Part shown: piece by piece, positions 35,380 to 44,821 of the stretch
Numbering within the stretch: position 1 is the first letter of the stretch
Layout: the number at the start of each line of letters is the position of its first letter
Source of the DNA: JAAFHB01 sp038236995
GTDB taxonomy: Bacteria > Bacteroidota > Bacteroidia > Bacteroidales > Prolixibacteraceae
Assembly: GCA_038236995.1 (NCBI GenBank)
Contig: JBBRZE010000014.1
Span: 1 to 64,000 of the forward strand
Length of the DNA: 64,000 nucleotides
Direction: 5' to 3'
Translations under genes and position numbers: made by a program
The notes under the pieces: model-generated
What the model saw: the letters and a program-made list of their open reading frames with translations, nothing else
Database searches by the model: none
What the model was told of the DNA's origin: nothing

Positions 35380-35464
35380 CCCCGGCATAAATGCCGGGGC
35401 AATTGATGCATTGGCAATTGATGCTGTGGCAATTGATGTTGGGGCAATTGATGCCGGGGCAATT
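35380..35464. repeat. hairpin plus five 15-bp direct repeats upstream of GH92
   Basis: A strong hairpin CCCCGGCAT-AA-ATGCCGGGG (35380-35399) runs into GGCAATT motifs at exact 15-base spacing (35398, 35413, 35428, 35443 and 35458), most as GGCAATTGATG. The array is about 120 bases upstream of the GH92 start. It could bind a regulator or be a replication-slippage repeat. Confidence 0.75.
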
Positions 35465-35559
35465 AATAACTAAATAATTAAAGGGATTTCACCAGATTTC
35501 CCAAATTTCAGAGGTGAACTCAATTCTCAAATTGGCGAATTGACGAATTGGATAATTGT

Positions 35560-36096
35560 CTATTCTTTCCCCCTGTCGCCAACAAACTGGTCTTCCTTAT
35601 TTTTGAACAATACATTGAATGTGGTAAGACTCCCGTAAATCCGTGTGATGTACTGTTCGAGATCAACCTTTTCCTCATCAGTGAGGTTACTCGCGTTGAT
35701 GCGCTGTTCCATCACGCGCACCCGGTCGCGAACCATCACAATTTTATGAAAAAAGGTTTCAATTGGGATTTCCTTCTCTTTTAACGATTTGTCGCCCGGA
35801 AAAAGAACCATTTTCCCGCCAGTCCATTTCTGACCAAGCGGTACCGTTTCTTGTATATCACTAAAGCGGTGAAGAACCCTGATCAGACTTTTCTCCATCT
35901 TTTCGTAGGTAAGCAAGTCCGAAGGAGTTTCAATGGCTTCGATCACCTCGAGGCCTTCATAATCGCGTTTGATCTGCCTGACGCCAAAATCTATAAATCC
36001 AATTTCCCAGGCATCCGAACGCACCTGAACGATTACACCTTTACCCATTTGCGGGTGTTTTACACGTGAGCCAACGCCTAAAATACTTTCTGTCAT
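35560..36096 (-). CDS. Tudor-like/CarD-like N-terminal domain protein of unknown function
   Basis: The 178-residue protein begins with GVGSRVKHPQMGKGVIVQV, a short SH3/Tudor-like element seen at the start of CarD-type and UvrD-tail proteins that bind RNA polymerase or DNA. The remainder is mostly helical and charged (for example MEKSLIRVLHRF, EEKVDLEQYITRIY), with no membrane segment. A general nucleic-acid or transcription role is plausible but unproved. Start ATG 36096 is chosen over GTG 36126, which would overlap the -7 box. A long imperfect inverted repeat covers its promoter. Confidence 0.6.
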   Translation of the reverse strand: MTESILGVGSRVKHPQMGKGVIVQVRSDAWEIGFIDFGVRQIKRDYEGLEVIEAIETPSDLLTYEKMEKSLIRVLHRFSDIQETVPLGQKWTGGKMVLFPGDKSLKEKEIPIETFFHKIVMVRDRVRVMEQRINASNLTDEEKVDLEQYITRIYGSLTTFNVLFKNKEDQFVGDRGKE

Positions 36097-36112
36097 ATGA
36101 GTGATCTTTAAA

Positions 36113-36160
36113 TTAGTAGTATGCACAAATATAGGATTTCTTATTTATGCACACCACTAA
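36113..36160 (-). promoter_or_regulatory. promoter with imperfect inverted-repeat operator for 35560-36096
   Basis: Minus-strand TATATTTG (36133 to 36126) is an exact TAnnTTTG -7 box, 30 bases upstream of the start codon. Two 19-base arms (36113-36131 and 36142-36160), matching at about 15 positions with core TTAGT-GT-TGCA-AAATA, surround it. That suggests control by a dimeric repressor or by the product itself. Confidence 0.5.
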
Positions 36161-36245
36161 AAATTATGCTGTTTCCAACAAATATCCAAGCAAAATCGCG
36201 AAACAATGGACGTCTTAAAGCAATTTAAAATACTACTTTTATATC

Positions 36246-36288
36246 TAACTTTGCAATATCCATTAATATTATCAGTATTTTGGATATT
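36246..36288 (+). promoter_or_regulatory. toxin-antitoxin promoter and possible operator
   Basis: TAACTTTG at 36246-36253 is an exact -7 box about 56 bases before the antitoxin start. Directly downstream, AATATCC (36255-36261) and GGATATT (36282-36288) form an inverted repeat with a 20-base gap, a likely autorepression site. Confidence 0.5.
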
Positions 36289-36309
36289 TAATCTATTAAA
36301 GCAATAGCC

Positions 36310-36546
36310 ATGAATATTCAGACACAAAAAACAATTATCATAGAACAATTTAAGCAGTTAAACGATGAAAATTTGATCAACGCTATCAAAAGCATTCTTG
36401 ACTATGCTTCAAAAAAAGAACAAGATAGTTCCGATATACCTGAAGCGCATCAAAACCTGGTAATGGAACGCTTTGAAAAAATAAGAACCGATCCGGAATC
36501 ACTTTTAGATTGGGATGAGGCAAGGAAAACGTTGAAAACCAAATGA
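36310..36546 (+). CDS. antitoxin of a ParE/RelE-type toxin-antitoxin pair
   Basis: The 78-residue protein is small, acidic and helical. It has a tail LLDWDEARKTLKTK of the kind seen in antitoxins with a toxin-wrapping C-terminal helix, and QTQKTIIIEQFKQLNDENLI near the N-terminus. I do not see a clear ribbon-helix-helix or HTH, so DNA binding is uncertain. Its stop overlaps the toxin start in the ATGA pattern (36543-36546), which is typical of such operons. It would neutralise the toxin encoded immediately downstream. Confidence 0.75.
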   Translation: MNIQTQKTIIIEQFKQLNDENLINAIKSILDYASKKEQDSSDIPEAHQNLVMERFEKIRTDPESLLDWDEARKTLKTK

Positions 36547-36866
36547 AGAATTTCAAAGTAAAAATTGACCCACAAGCCATTACTGACATTAAGTGTATTG
36601 CGGAATGGTATGACCAACAACAATCACTGCTTGGAGATCGATTTCAAGTTACAATCATAAAACACATTAATAAACTTGAAAATGCCCCTTATTCATTTGC
36701 TATCCGCTACAATGAAATCCGCTGCATGTCAGTAACTAAATTCCCTTTCATGGTTCATTTCTATATAAACGAAGAAACACGATATGTGGAAGTATTAGCA
36801 GTTATAAGTACCCACAGGAATCCAAAAATCTGGAAAGAGAGAACTGGCAATCATCCATTTAAATAA
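36543..36866 (+). CDS. ParE/RelE-superfamily toxin
   Basis: The 107-residue protein fits the RelE/ParE fold: an N-terminal KNFKVKIDPQAITDIKCIAEWY helix pair, the core IRYNEIRCMSVTKFPFMVHFYI strands, and TRYVEVLAVISTHRNPKIW near the C-terminus. ParE poisons DNA gyrase and RelE cuts mRNA on ribosomes; the WYDQQQSLLGDRF region is more ParE-like. It starts within the antitoxin stop codon. It converges on the GH92 gene, with a 33-base gap. A chromosomal location between two GH92 genes may stabilise this stretch. Confidence 0.8.
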   Translation: MKNFKVKIDPQAITDIKCIAEWYDQQQSLLGDRFQVTIIKHINKLENAPYSFAIRYNEIRCMSVTKFPFMVHFYINEETRYVEVLAVISTHRNPKIWKERTGNHPFK

Positions 36867-36899
36867 AAATTTAAATATTAATCTGAAATTATTTCTTAA

Positions 36900-39278
36900 T
36901 CACTTTCGACTCATCGACGGTGGTGCATCTTCGGGTTTGCTTCCCCACTTTTTGTTCGGTTCAGGTCCCATTTCGAAAAGAAGGTTTCCACCATCTGTAA
37001 TTTCTTTTTGCGAAATCCAGGTTCTGTTAATTGGTTTTCCGTTCAGTATTGCCGACTGGATGTATTTATTTTGATGAGAGTTATTATTGGTCTGAATCGT
37101 AAATGTTTTGCCTTTGCCTGCATCAATGGTCACTTTTCCGAACAGGGGACTTCCGATGGCGTAATACGGACTTCCAGGTGTAACCGGGTAAAAGCCCATT
37201 GAACTAAGAACATACCATGACGAAAGTGATCCCATATCCTCATTTCCACAGATACCGCCAGGGCCACTCCGGTATAGTTCTTCGGTTACCTGCCTGGCTC
37301 GAAGTTGGGTTTTCCAGGGTTCACCCGCGAAATCATACAAGTAAGCTACATGGTGCGAGGGTTGATTGCCATGAACATATTGCCCGATCGTACCGACAAC
37401 TCCCACATATTTCGGAGGCGTGATATTGGGACTCATTTCAAAAAAAGTATCCAGTTTTGCGGTAAACGCCTTATTCCCGCCAAATAAATTGATCAATCCC
37501 TGTACGTCGTGCTGGACCGACCAGATGTATTGCCATGCATTCGATTCGGTATAGTGGCGGTTCGGCCTTTTCCCAACCAGCAGCGGATCAAAATATTTGT
37601 AATACGAATGCTCACCTGCTTTTACGATGTCCTGCTCACGCCCGTTCAAAGCCTCCAACCACGAACCATCCGCCATTTTGGGACGCATAAACCGGGTAAC
37701 GGGATCCCATAAATTCCGGTAATTGTGTGCTCTTTTCATAAACAGTTTGTAATCATCTTTCTTTCCCAATTCATTGGCAAGTTGGGCAATGCACCAATCG
37801 TCGTACGCCAGTTCCAACGTATTTGGAACCGACTCGGTTACTTTGTCGACAGGTGTGTATCCCAATTCCAGGTAAAATTGAAGGCCCGATCGTCCGGCAG
37901 TATGCGGAACGGGAAGTTTCGGCGCTTCCAATGCTTTTTTACGCATCGCATCGTAAAGGAAATTCACATCAAAATCACGGTATCCTTTCAGATAAGCGTC
38001 CACAATAACAGGTATCAGGTGATCGCCGACCATTGCTTCACCATAAACATTCAGAAAATGTTGCGCAGGTAACCAGCCGTAATCCTTTGTCTTTGCAACA
38101 ATTGATCTGATAAAATCATTCACATGTTCCGGCGCGGTGATGGTTAAAAGCGGATGCTGTGAACGGTAAGTATCCCAGCAGGAGAATGATCCGTAAAAAT
38201 CGTATCCCTTAGCTTCATGCACCTTTTTGTCGGATCCCATGTATTTTCCATCCACGTCCTGCGAGATATACTGGGCCAGAAAGGAATGGTACATCGCCGT
38301 GTAAAAAATCTCTTTCTGGTCATCGGTGGCACCTTCAATTTTAATCCTTGCCAACTCTTTTTCCCATATTTGGCGCGACTCATTCCTGATTCCGTCAAAG
38401 TCCCAATCCGGAATCTCGGCTTTGAGGTTCCTTCTTGCACCCTCAACACTTGTATACGAAATCCCAACTTTCACCAATATCTGTTCCTTTTCCGAAGTGC
38501 GGAAAGTAACAAATGCACCGATATTTTTTCCGGACTCACCATTTTTATAGGGCCAGATACTACCTCCAGATTCAGGCGTCTTCAAATCGTTATCGAACGT
38601 TCCATAATACCTGAAAGGTTTACTGAATTCGGCTACAAAGTAGACTTTACCAAGTCCGGCACTTTTCACCCCTTCGATCCGGTTGTTATCCAGAATTGTT
38701 AATTCCGATAAATCATTGGATGAATTATTGCCGATCTGATGTCCCAAATCCAGGATAATCCGCGAGTTATCGGATTTCGGAAACGTATAGCGATGAAATC
38801 CTGCTCTTTGAGTGGATGTCAATTCCGCTTTTACGTTGTAGTCTTTTAGAATGACGGAATAATAGCCCGGAGTTGCAATTTCGTCGGCATGGTCAAATCT
38901 GGAACGGTAACCTTCACCCGGATTTTCAGGTGATCCCGGAACAGTCTGAAGTTTAGTACTTACGGTTGGCATCAGCATCACTTCTCCCCCGTTCACCATT
39001 CCGACACCACTCCAATGTGTGTGACTAAAACCCATAATGGAGTTTTCGGAATAGATGTATCCGGCGCAATAGGTCCAGCCTTGCGTATTCATATCTGGAC
39101 TTAAATGAACCATTGCAAACGGACGCGAAGTTCCCGGGAATGTATGACCAAAGAAATCGGTTCCAAGGAATGGATTAACGTGGTCGATCGGTTCGTCGGA
39201 TTGTGCAAAAGCAGGGTATTCAATTCCTGAACCAAAAACAAAACAGAGGACGATTAACCGGAGAAAGAAACGCTTCAT
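36900..39278 (-). CDS. GH92-type exo-alpha-mannosidase, secreted
   Basis: This 792-residue protein has a signal peptide (RFFLRLIVLCFVFGSG...PAFAQ) rather than a lipobox. GH92 motifs are HVNPFLGTDFFGHTFPG near the start and CGNEDMGSLSSWYVLSSMGF in the catalytic barrel. It is the last gene of the minus-strand PUL and starts 76 bases after the oxidoreductase stop. It is a paralog of the lipoprotein at 33025-35280; the pair probably differs in linkage preference or cellular position. ATG 39278 is chosen over 39302 because it opens the signal peptide. Confidence 0.88.
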   Translation of the reverse strand: MKRFFLRLIVLCFVFGSGIEYPAFAQSDEPIDHVNPFLGTDFFGHTFPGTSRPFAMVHLSPDMNTQGWTYCAGYIYSENSIMGFSHTHWSGVGMVNGGEVMLMPTVSTKLQTVPGSPENPGEGYRSRFDHADEIATPGYYSVILKDYNVKAELTSTQRAGFHRYTFPKSDNSRIILDLGHQIGNNSSNDLSELTILDNNRIEGVKSAGLGKVYFVAEFSKPFRYYGTFDNDLKTPESGGSIWPYKNGESGKNIGAFVTFRTSEKEQILVKVGISYTSVEGARRNLKAEIPDWDFDGIRNESRQIWEKELARIKIEGATDDQKEIFYTAMYHSFLAQYISQDVDGKYMGSDKKVHEAKGYDFYGSFSCWDTYRSQHPLLTITAPEHVNDFIRSIVAKTKDYGWLPAQHFLNVYGEAMVGDHLIPVIVDAYLKGYRDFDVNFLYDAMRKKALEAPKLPVPHTAGRSGLQFYLELGYTPVDKVTESVPNTLELAYDDWCIAQLANELGKKDDYKLFMKRAHNYRNLWDPVTRFMRPKMADGSWLEALNGREQDIVKAGEHSYYKYFDPLLVGKRPNRHYTESNAWQYIWSVQHDVQGLINLFGGNKAFTAKLDTFFEMSPNITPPKYVGVVGTIGQYVHGNQPSHHVAYLYDFAGEPWKTQLRARQVTEELYRSGPGGICGNEDMGSLSSWYVLSSMGFYPVTPGSPYYAIGSPLFGKVTIDAGKGKTFTIQTNNNSHQNKYIQSAILNGKPINRTWISQKEITDGGNLLFEMGPEPNKKWGSKPEDAPPSMSRK

Positions 39279-39354
39279 GATGATCTGTTTTAAGATGATC
39301 AAATTTATAAATATGCCGGGATAAATTTATGATTCAAATCCTGCGATTTTATTT

Positions 39355-40758
39355 TCAGATTCCCTCGCCATACGACCACCCTTTGCGAGCAGGCACCTTA
39401 ACGAATGCATCAATATCAGGCCGGTTTGTAATCTTCATATTTGCAGCATCGTATTCAATTTTAGTGGCGAATTTCTGAGCCAAAACACCGATTAGCGCCA
39501 TTTCTGACAATTCGGCCGAATAATCAAAATTCGATCCGGGAAGCGTTTTGTTTTTAATGCAATCGATCCATTCCTTCTGTGGCTGTTCTTCGCCAATTCT
39601 TGCGAATGTTTGTGCCGGGGGATTTTTCAGAAATTCCTGCCACTCTTCTTCCGAAACCATCAGCCTGGGTTTGTTGGGCCTTCCGCCTGTAATTAAAGTT
39701 TTCTTCTCGCCGATCATCACCATGCCAGAACCTGGCAACTCAGTTACGCCCCATTCAGGACGGATGTCAGGCTTCGAACCACCTTCGTGCCAGAATAAAT
39801 TTACAGGTACTTTATCGCCCCGGGCACCAAACTGATAAGCAATTACCGATTCATCAGGTATAAAACTATGATCTGGCACCGGATTTGGAACCGTTGCCTC
39901 AACCGTATGTGGCATTCCAAGACCCAGCGCCCAGAATGGACCATCGAGCGTATGGCATGACCAATCGCCCAGCATTCCATTTCCAAAATCGTAGAAGCCT
40001 CTCCACGACTTAGGGGCATAGGCACTGTTGAAAGGACGTTCAGCCGCCTGACCCAGCCATAAATCCCAGTCTAAACCTTCGGGGACCGGTTGAGCAGATG
40101 GTGGAAAACTATCGGGTTTGGTCCAATATCCGCCCGGTTTAAATTCGAATGGACCAAACCATGCATGAACTTCTTTGACCTGACCGAGCACTCCAGCTTC
40201 GTACCACTCTCTGATTTGACGGATGCCATTGGTCGTATGACCCTGATTCCCCATCTGCGAAACAATCCCGTAATGTTTCGCGGCCTTTTTCATCGTACGC
40301 AACTGCCAGATATTGTGCGCCAAAGGTTTTTCAACATAGACATGTTTACCCAATTGCATGGCTACCATCGTTGCGGCAAAGTGTGAATGGTCAGGTATTG
40401 AAATGATCACTGCATCAATTTCGTTGGCCATTTCGTCGAACATGACCCGGTAATCTTTATATCTTTTTGCCTTGGGAAAAGTTTTAAAACCTTCGGCCGC
40501 ACGTTTTTCGTCAACATCACAGAGGGCCACCACATTTTCAGTCAATACTTTTCTTTGGGGTCCGTCTTGTTTTTTACTGTTGTCATCTTCATCAACAAAC
40601 AACGTTTCCCAATTATCTTGTCCCCTGCCGCCAACACCAATTATCGCAATATTCAATTTGTTATTTGCCGAGCAGCTAAACAGATTCGGAATAATTAATG
40701 TTCCCGCTGTCGCAACAGAGGCTGACTTCAGGAAGGTTCTGCGAGATAAATTTCCCAT
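39355..40758 (-). CDS. Gfo/Idh/MocA-family oxidoreductase, Tat-signal
   Basis: The 467-residue protein has a twin-arginine signal (SRRTFLKSASVATAGTLIIP) and a lipoprotein-like SCS. The NAD(P)-binding fold begins with IAIIGVGGRGQDN. It has the family EKP motif (HVYVEKPLAHN) and a C-terminal sugar-binding domain. Exported members oxidise sugar hydroxyls, including making 3-keto-glycosides that DUF1080 enzymes then split; one DUF1080 gene is in this window at 23203. Whether this protein acts with it is unknown, as they lie 15 kb apart in opposite orientation. Gaps to the neighbours are 52 and 76 bases, so it is in the PUL operon. Confidence 0.85.
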   Translation of the reverse strand: MGNLSRRTFLKSASVATAGTLIIPNLFSCSANNKLNIAIIGVGGRGQDNWETLFVDEDDNSKKQDGPQRKVLTENVVALCDVDEKRAAEGFKTFPKAKRYKDYRVMFDEMANEIDAVIISIPDHSHFAATMVAMQLGKHVYVEKPLAHNIWQLRTMKKAAKHYGIVSQMGNQGHTTNGIRQIREWYEAGVLGQVKEVHAWFGPFEFKPGGYWTKPDSFPPSAQPVPEGLDWDLWLGQAAERPFNSAYAPKSWRGFYDFGNGMLGDWSCHTLDGPFWALGLGMPHTVEATVPNPVPDHSFIPDESVIAYQFGARGDKVPVNLFWHEGGSKPDIRPEWGVTELPGSGMVMIGEKKTLITGGRPNKPRLMVSEEEWQEFLKNPPAQTFARIGEEQPQKEWIDCIKNKTLPGSNFDYSAELSEMALIGVLAQKFATKIEYDAANMKITNRPDIDAFVKVPARKGWSYGEGI

Positions 40759-40810
40759 TTTTATGATTTTAGTTATTCAATATCAATGATTTCATTAAAT
40801 GCTGATTAAA

Positions 40811-42595
40811 CTATTTTTTAACCGAAAACGAATCAATCAATTTACCTTCAAAGTTCACTGATTGGTAATTCAATTCATCGCCTTTGATGGTCATGTACTG
40901 GTAAAGATGGCCGTCTGTATTCCGGACAGCAGCATACGGTTCGTCTGTAACCGGATGAGGATTTGTTGGAATCCCAACAGAAATCACATATGCAGTTCCA
41001 TTATTGTAAGATGGCACAACCTCCCCACCTTTCATAGGCTTTGAGCGCATGTAATAATGGATGTGTCCACTCATCACCATATCAACGTGGTACTTATCGA
41101 ACAGTGGCACCCATGCTTTTTGAATATTGAAATAGGGTTCTTCCCAGTTGTACGGCGGGAAATGAAACATCGCAAATTTCCAGGTAGCTTTTGATTTGGC
41201 GAGCTGTCCTTCAATCCATGGCGTTTGAACGTCCATTGGTGACGTGGCGTCGATCATCAGGAACAACGCGTTTTTGTAGGTAAAGGCATACGTTTGTTCC
41301 TTTTCAACGCCATCGGGACCATTCATTGGATAGCTAAATTCTTCCCGGTAGGTCTTTGCTCCAATTCCAAGCCGGTTATCGTGATTCCCGGGAACTGACA
41401 TCAATGGTTTCCTGCCAATTACTTCTTTTGAATAAGCTAACAGATCATCCCATTGATTTCGGTACAATCCATCACTTACCAAATCTCCTGCAATGGAATA
41501 AAAGGCAGCATCTGGATGCGCTATTTCTGCTTTATTGAATAGCTCTCCGAATTTTGAGGAATAATGGGTATCGCCAAACCAGATAAATGAAAACTGATCA
41601 TCATCCGCGGCAGTCGAAAAAGTAGAATTCCCTGACCAATCAGATTGTGGTGCTATCTGGTACTCATAGGTAGTTCCAGGTTTTAAATCCCGAAGTTCTG
41701 CTGTAAAATGATTGATGTACCTGTCGTTCATCAAAACACGATCTTCCATTCGAATTTTTGAAGCCGGTGCCGATAATTCTTCCAAACTACCTTTCACACG
41801 GTATTTCACTGTTCCGTCAGCAACTGTGGTATCAGTACGCCACTGGATATCGATCCCGGTTGAAGGGTTGGAACTCCATGTTAGCATTAACTGATCGGGT
41901 GTTTTTGAGGAAGGATAATTCGTTGTTCTGAAAGCGCCTATCAGGTGCGTTTCTACGCCTCGACCCCGGATCGTGGTCAGTAGTTTTTGTCCTTTCAATG
42001 CATCAGGGACGTTGGTTAAAACCAGCTCATCCCAATCGTGATAAGTAAATGCACTGTCTTTCAACACACCAACAAATTGATTTTCGGGAAAAAAATTACT
42101 TAGTTCAAGCTTGTCATTTTTGTTTTGGGGCGCAACTGAAACAAAGTAATGAAGCGGATAGTCCTCGAACCCATTTACTCCCAGGCCGACTTTTCCTGCC
42201 TCAAACGATTTTTGCCACACTTCGTAGGTGGTCTGTTCGTTATTCAATGTCATATCAGTTTTTAAAAAACCACTCTTTGATAACCAAAAGGGGACCGTTT
42301 TTTGTTTTTCACTGCGCATCACAGAGACTACGACCGGAACATTTACGGTAAACATCCAGTGTCGGGTTGATAGCACCTGTTTTTCCTGATCAGAGAACAG
42401 AGACATTACCTGATCGTTATCCAACCCGGATAATTCTTTTGCGCTCGTTGTCTGATACAAATCTGAAATGGTTTTGTCCATGATATCCTTCACCGATATC
42501 TCCTTATGGGCATCATTGAAAAAGCATCCGGTTGCCGCAAAGAGATAAACCGAACAGATTAATAATTTAGAGAACAGGTTTTTCATTCTTTTCAT
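40811..42595 (-). CDS. metallophosphoesterase (purple acid phosphatase-like) lipoprotein
   Basis: The 594-residue lipoprotein (lipobox AATGC) has an N-terminal extra domain and a fibronectin-III-like stretch (PDQLMLTWSSNPSTGIDIQW). After these comes the calcineurin-type catalytic domain with GDTHYSS, GDLVSDG, GNHDNR and GHIHYY, so all metal-binding motifs are present. It would remove phosphate groups outside the cytoplasm, perhaps from phosphorylated glycans or sugar esters. Its ATG at 42595 overlaps the stop of the upstream gene by four bases (ATGA), which supports this start over 42586 and shows translational coupling in the PUL. Confidence 0.85.
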   Translation of the reverse strand: MKRMKNLFSKLLICSVYLFAATGCFFNDAHKEISVKDIMDKTISDLYQTTSAKELSGLDNDQVMSLFSDQEKQVLSTRHWMFTVNVPVVVSVMRSEKQKTVPFWLSKSGFLKTDMTLNNEQTTYEVWQKSFEAGKVGLGVNGFEDYPLHYFVSVAPQNKNDKLELSNFFPENQFVGVLKDSAFTYHDWDELVLTNVPDALKGQKLLTTIRGRGVETHLIGAFRTTNYPSSKTPDQLMLTWSSNPSTGIDIQWRTDTTVADGTVKYRVKGSLEELSAPASKIRMEDRVLMNDRYINHFTAELRDLKPGTTYEYQIAPQSDWSGNSTFSTAADDDQFSFIWFGDTHYSSKFGELFNKAEIAHPDAAFYSIAGDLVSDGLYRNQWDDLLAYSKEVIGRKPLMSVPGNHDNRLGIGAKTYREEFSYPMNGPDGVEKEQTYAFTYKNALFLMIDATSPMDVQTPWIEGQLAKSKATWKFAMFHFPPYNWEEPYFNIQKAWVPLFDKYHVDMVMSGHIHYYMRSKPMKGGEVVPSYNNGTAYVISVGIPTNPHPVTDEPYAAVRNTDGHLYQYMTIKGDELNYQSVNFEGKLIDSFSVKK

Positions 42596-44814
42596 TTTAT
42601 GGGTGCACTGATCACGTCAAGATACCTACCAATCCAGTAAGGCAATAGCCAGATATCGCCAGCACTGTTTTCGGATCTGCCGGCACTTTTTTCGTTCAGA
42701 TCGAATCGGTTTGAATTGTGCCTTGAGATCGGAAGTTCATCGGGAGGAAGTACTTCTTTGATCGTCTGATTCCTGAAATTTGGCTCAACTTTTTCAATAT
42801 CTTTCCGATGACTGTTTTCGACAGACCAGTTTATCAAGTCAAGCGGATATTTCTGCAGATACCAGATTGCTTCTTTCAGGTCAATCTCCTTTGTACCTGC
42901 AATCGCGGTCATGATATTCCACAGTCCCTCTTTCTCCGGTCGTTCGTATTCCCAGTGATCAATGATGGCCTTCTTATATTTTGCTTTCAGCGTGTCGTTT
43001 AATGCATAACGGTATAATCCCCAATAGCCGCAGTAATACATTTCATCATCTGAATGATTCCATTCTGAAGATAATTCCTTGCTCAACTCATCGGCATCGT
43101 CAGGCGCATGACCAATCTCTTTCATCGGCTTCATCAGATTTTCAAGATAACCATGCTTTGTCATCAGGTAAAGCGCCGCTTCTTTGTATTTTTCTTTTTT
43201 GGTAAAGTGATAAGCGGTTTGTAGCATCGCAATGATGTTGGAAGAATTGATCTTTCGGTCGCCAACAATTTTAGGTCTGGCATTCACATAATCAGGATTC
43301 CAGCGTCCCCAACGGGTTGGTTCGCCATTCCAGTCGATCATGTAAAAGTCGTTTTTAACAACATGTGACATCAGTGTATCAATCAGCATGATTGCCTTAT
43401 TCCGTAATTCAGGTTCAGGAATCAACTCTGCAATTGCCCCAAAAGCGAAAATATGACCAATGGCTTCATCACTGCTCGTGGTTGATTTCCAATCCCACTC
43501 AGGATCATTGGCCCTGCGCCATGCTTCGTCATGATATTTATACCCCCGTCTTTCGAATGACCGTGAAGGAAAACCCGAGTTTAGCGAGTTGATTGTATAA
43601 AGTCGTTCCATCGCATCGAGCGATTCGCGGACATTTTGTAATGCATCATCCGATTTGGTGACAGCATAACGGAAGGTTTCCCCGGCCAAATACATCGAGG
43701 TCCACAATCCGTCATTGTCCGAATCTTCCATACTTCCGGTGGTTACATCTCCATCGACCATTGACGAAACAGTGGCATTAAAACCTGTACGTATATGACG
43801 ATCACGCACCTGTTTTTCGAAGAACATCGCCTTATCATTCAATGTCATCGGTTCGAAACAAATTTTTCCTAAACCTTTAGTGGTCAATATTAACACTGAA
43901 TTATCAGGACCCTTTGCAATACTCAATACTGAATCAGAAGGTATCCAGCGTTGTGAGGCATAATAGTCAAATTTCCCATCTTCGCGAAGCATCATTGCAC
44001 CCCATGTTGAACCAAACCAAAGTTTCCCCTTGATTTCGCTGATTGTCGTTAAATCAGTCCATGGCATTTTTTTGTGAACATCGCCAACCTTCTTTTTAGT
44101 TTTCGAATCGATCTCAAAATACCCGTCTGATGTTCCAACAATCAATTTAGAGGAAGTGGGCTCAAAGCATGTAAGATTACGAGCATCCATCACCTTTGCC
44201 ATTTCCTTTTCCCCGGGAGAAAATGTGCTGATAGATGACTTACCTAAAATCCAAAACAGGTCATTGGCAACGTCAAATTTGATGTCTTTCACCTCGTCAC
44301 CTGAAAGTGAACCTTCCCACAATTTTATAGAATCTTTGATGAAATTCAGGCTTTTGCCATCTGAAATCAAAAAGCAAAAATCTTTACCTCCTGCGAGTAG
44401 TTTCGCGCCTGGCATCGTATGTCGCGCGTATAATTTACCTGCCCAGGCATTGCTCAATACTGCTTTATTGTCGATGTAAACCAATTGATCCTGATAAGTT
44501 CCGATTCCGGCAATTTTCTTATCTGATGTCTCCCGATCCTGAACATCTTTGACCAGCGTTCCCGGAAATAAGAACTGCCCGCCACGCGGTCTTAACAATC
44601 CGTTTGAAGAGAAAATCTGGATGTAGCCGTTTCTGTCGGAAACAACCTGACCGAATTTGATGTTCCCTCCGGTGGCATTGTATTTTATGCTATAATTCTG
44701 AATAAAGGGATTATCCTGATGTAGCCCGGTAATCGATTTGTCATTTTTTGAAGCACACCAGCCAGCAGTGCCTGCCAATACCAGAATGAATAGGAGTTGT
44801 ATTGTTTTTTTCAT
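42592..44814 (-). CDS. beta-propeller plus helical-barrel protein, secreted (paralog 2 of 3)
   Basis: The 740-residue exported protein has a signal peptide with KTIQLLFILVLAGTAGWC, possibly lipidated at Cys20. Residues 30-330 form propeller repeats (KLWFGSTWGAMMLREDG). Residues 340-740 form a helical barrel with DNDGLWTS (366-373), SSDEAIGH (447-454), PTRWGRWNP (499-507), NHSDDEMYYCGYWGLYRY (586-603) and a C-terminal LLPYWIGRY. The tandem paralog upstream ends 8 bases before it. The conserved acidic, His and Trp positions suggest an enzyme active on polysaccharide, possibly a lyase or unsaturated-sugar hydrolase. I know no family name for it. Confidence 0.7.
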   Translation of the reverse strand: MKKTIQLLFILVLAGTAGWCASKNDKSITGLHQDNPFIQNYSIKYNATGGNIKFGQVVSDRNGYIQIFSSNGLLRPRGGQFLFPGTLVKDVQDRETSDKKIAGIGTYQDQLVYIDNKAVLSNAWAGKLYARHTMPGAKLLAGGKDFCFLISDGKSLNFIKDSIKLWEGSLSGDEVKDIKFDVANDLFWILGKSSISTFSPGEKEMAKVMDARNLTCFEPTSSKLIVGTSDGYFEIDSKTKKKVGDVHKKMPWTDLTTISEIKGKLWFGSTWGAMMLREDGKFDYYASQRWIPSDSVLSIAKGPDNSVLILTTKGLGKICFEPMTLNDKAMFFEKQVRDRHIRTGFNATVSSMVDGDVTTGSMEDSDNDGLWTSMYLAGETFRYAVTKSDDALQNVRESLDAMERLYTINSLNSGFPSRSFERRGYKYHDEAWRRANDPEWDWKSTTSSDEAIGHIFAFGAIAELIPEPELRNKAIMLIDTLMSHVVKNDFYMIDWNGEPTRWGRWNPDYVNARPKIVGDRKINSSNIIAMLQTAYHFTKKEKYKEAALYLMTKHGYLENLMKPMKEIGHAPDDADELSKELSSEWNHSDDEMYYCGYWGLYRYALNDTLKAKYKKAIIDHWEYERPEKEGLWNIMTAIAGTKEIDLKEAIWYLQKYPLDLINWSVENSHRKDIEKVEPNFRNQTIKEVLPPDELPISRHNSNRFDLNEKSAGRSENSAGDIWLLPYWIGRYLDVISAPIK

Positions 44815-44821
44815 TTTCTAT

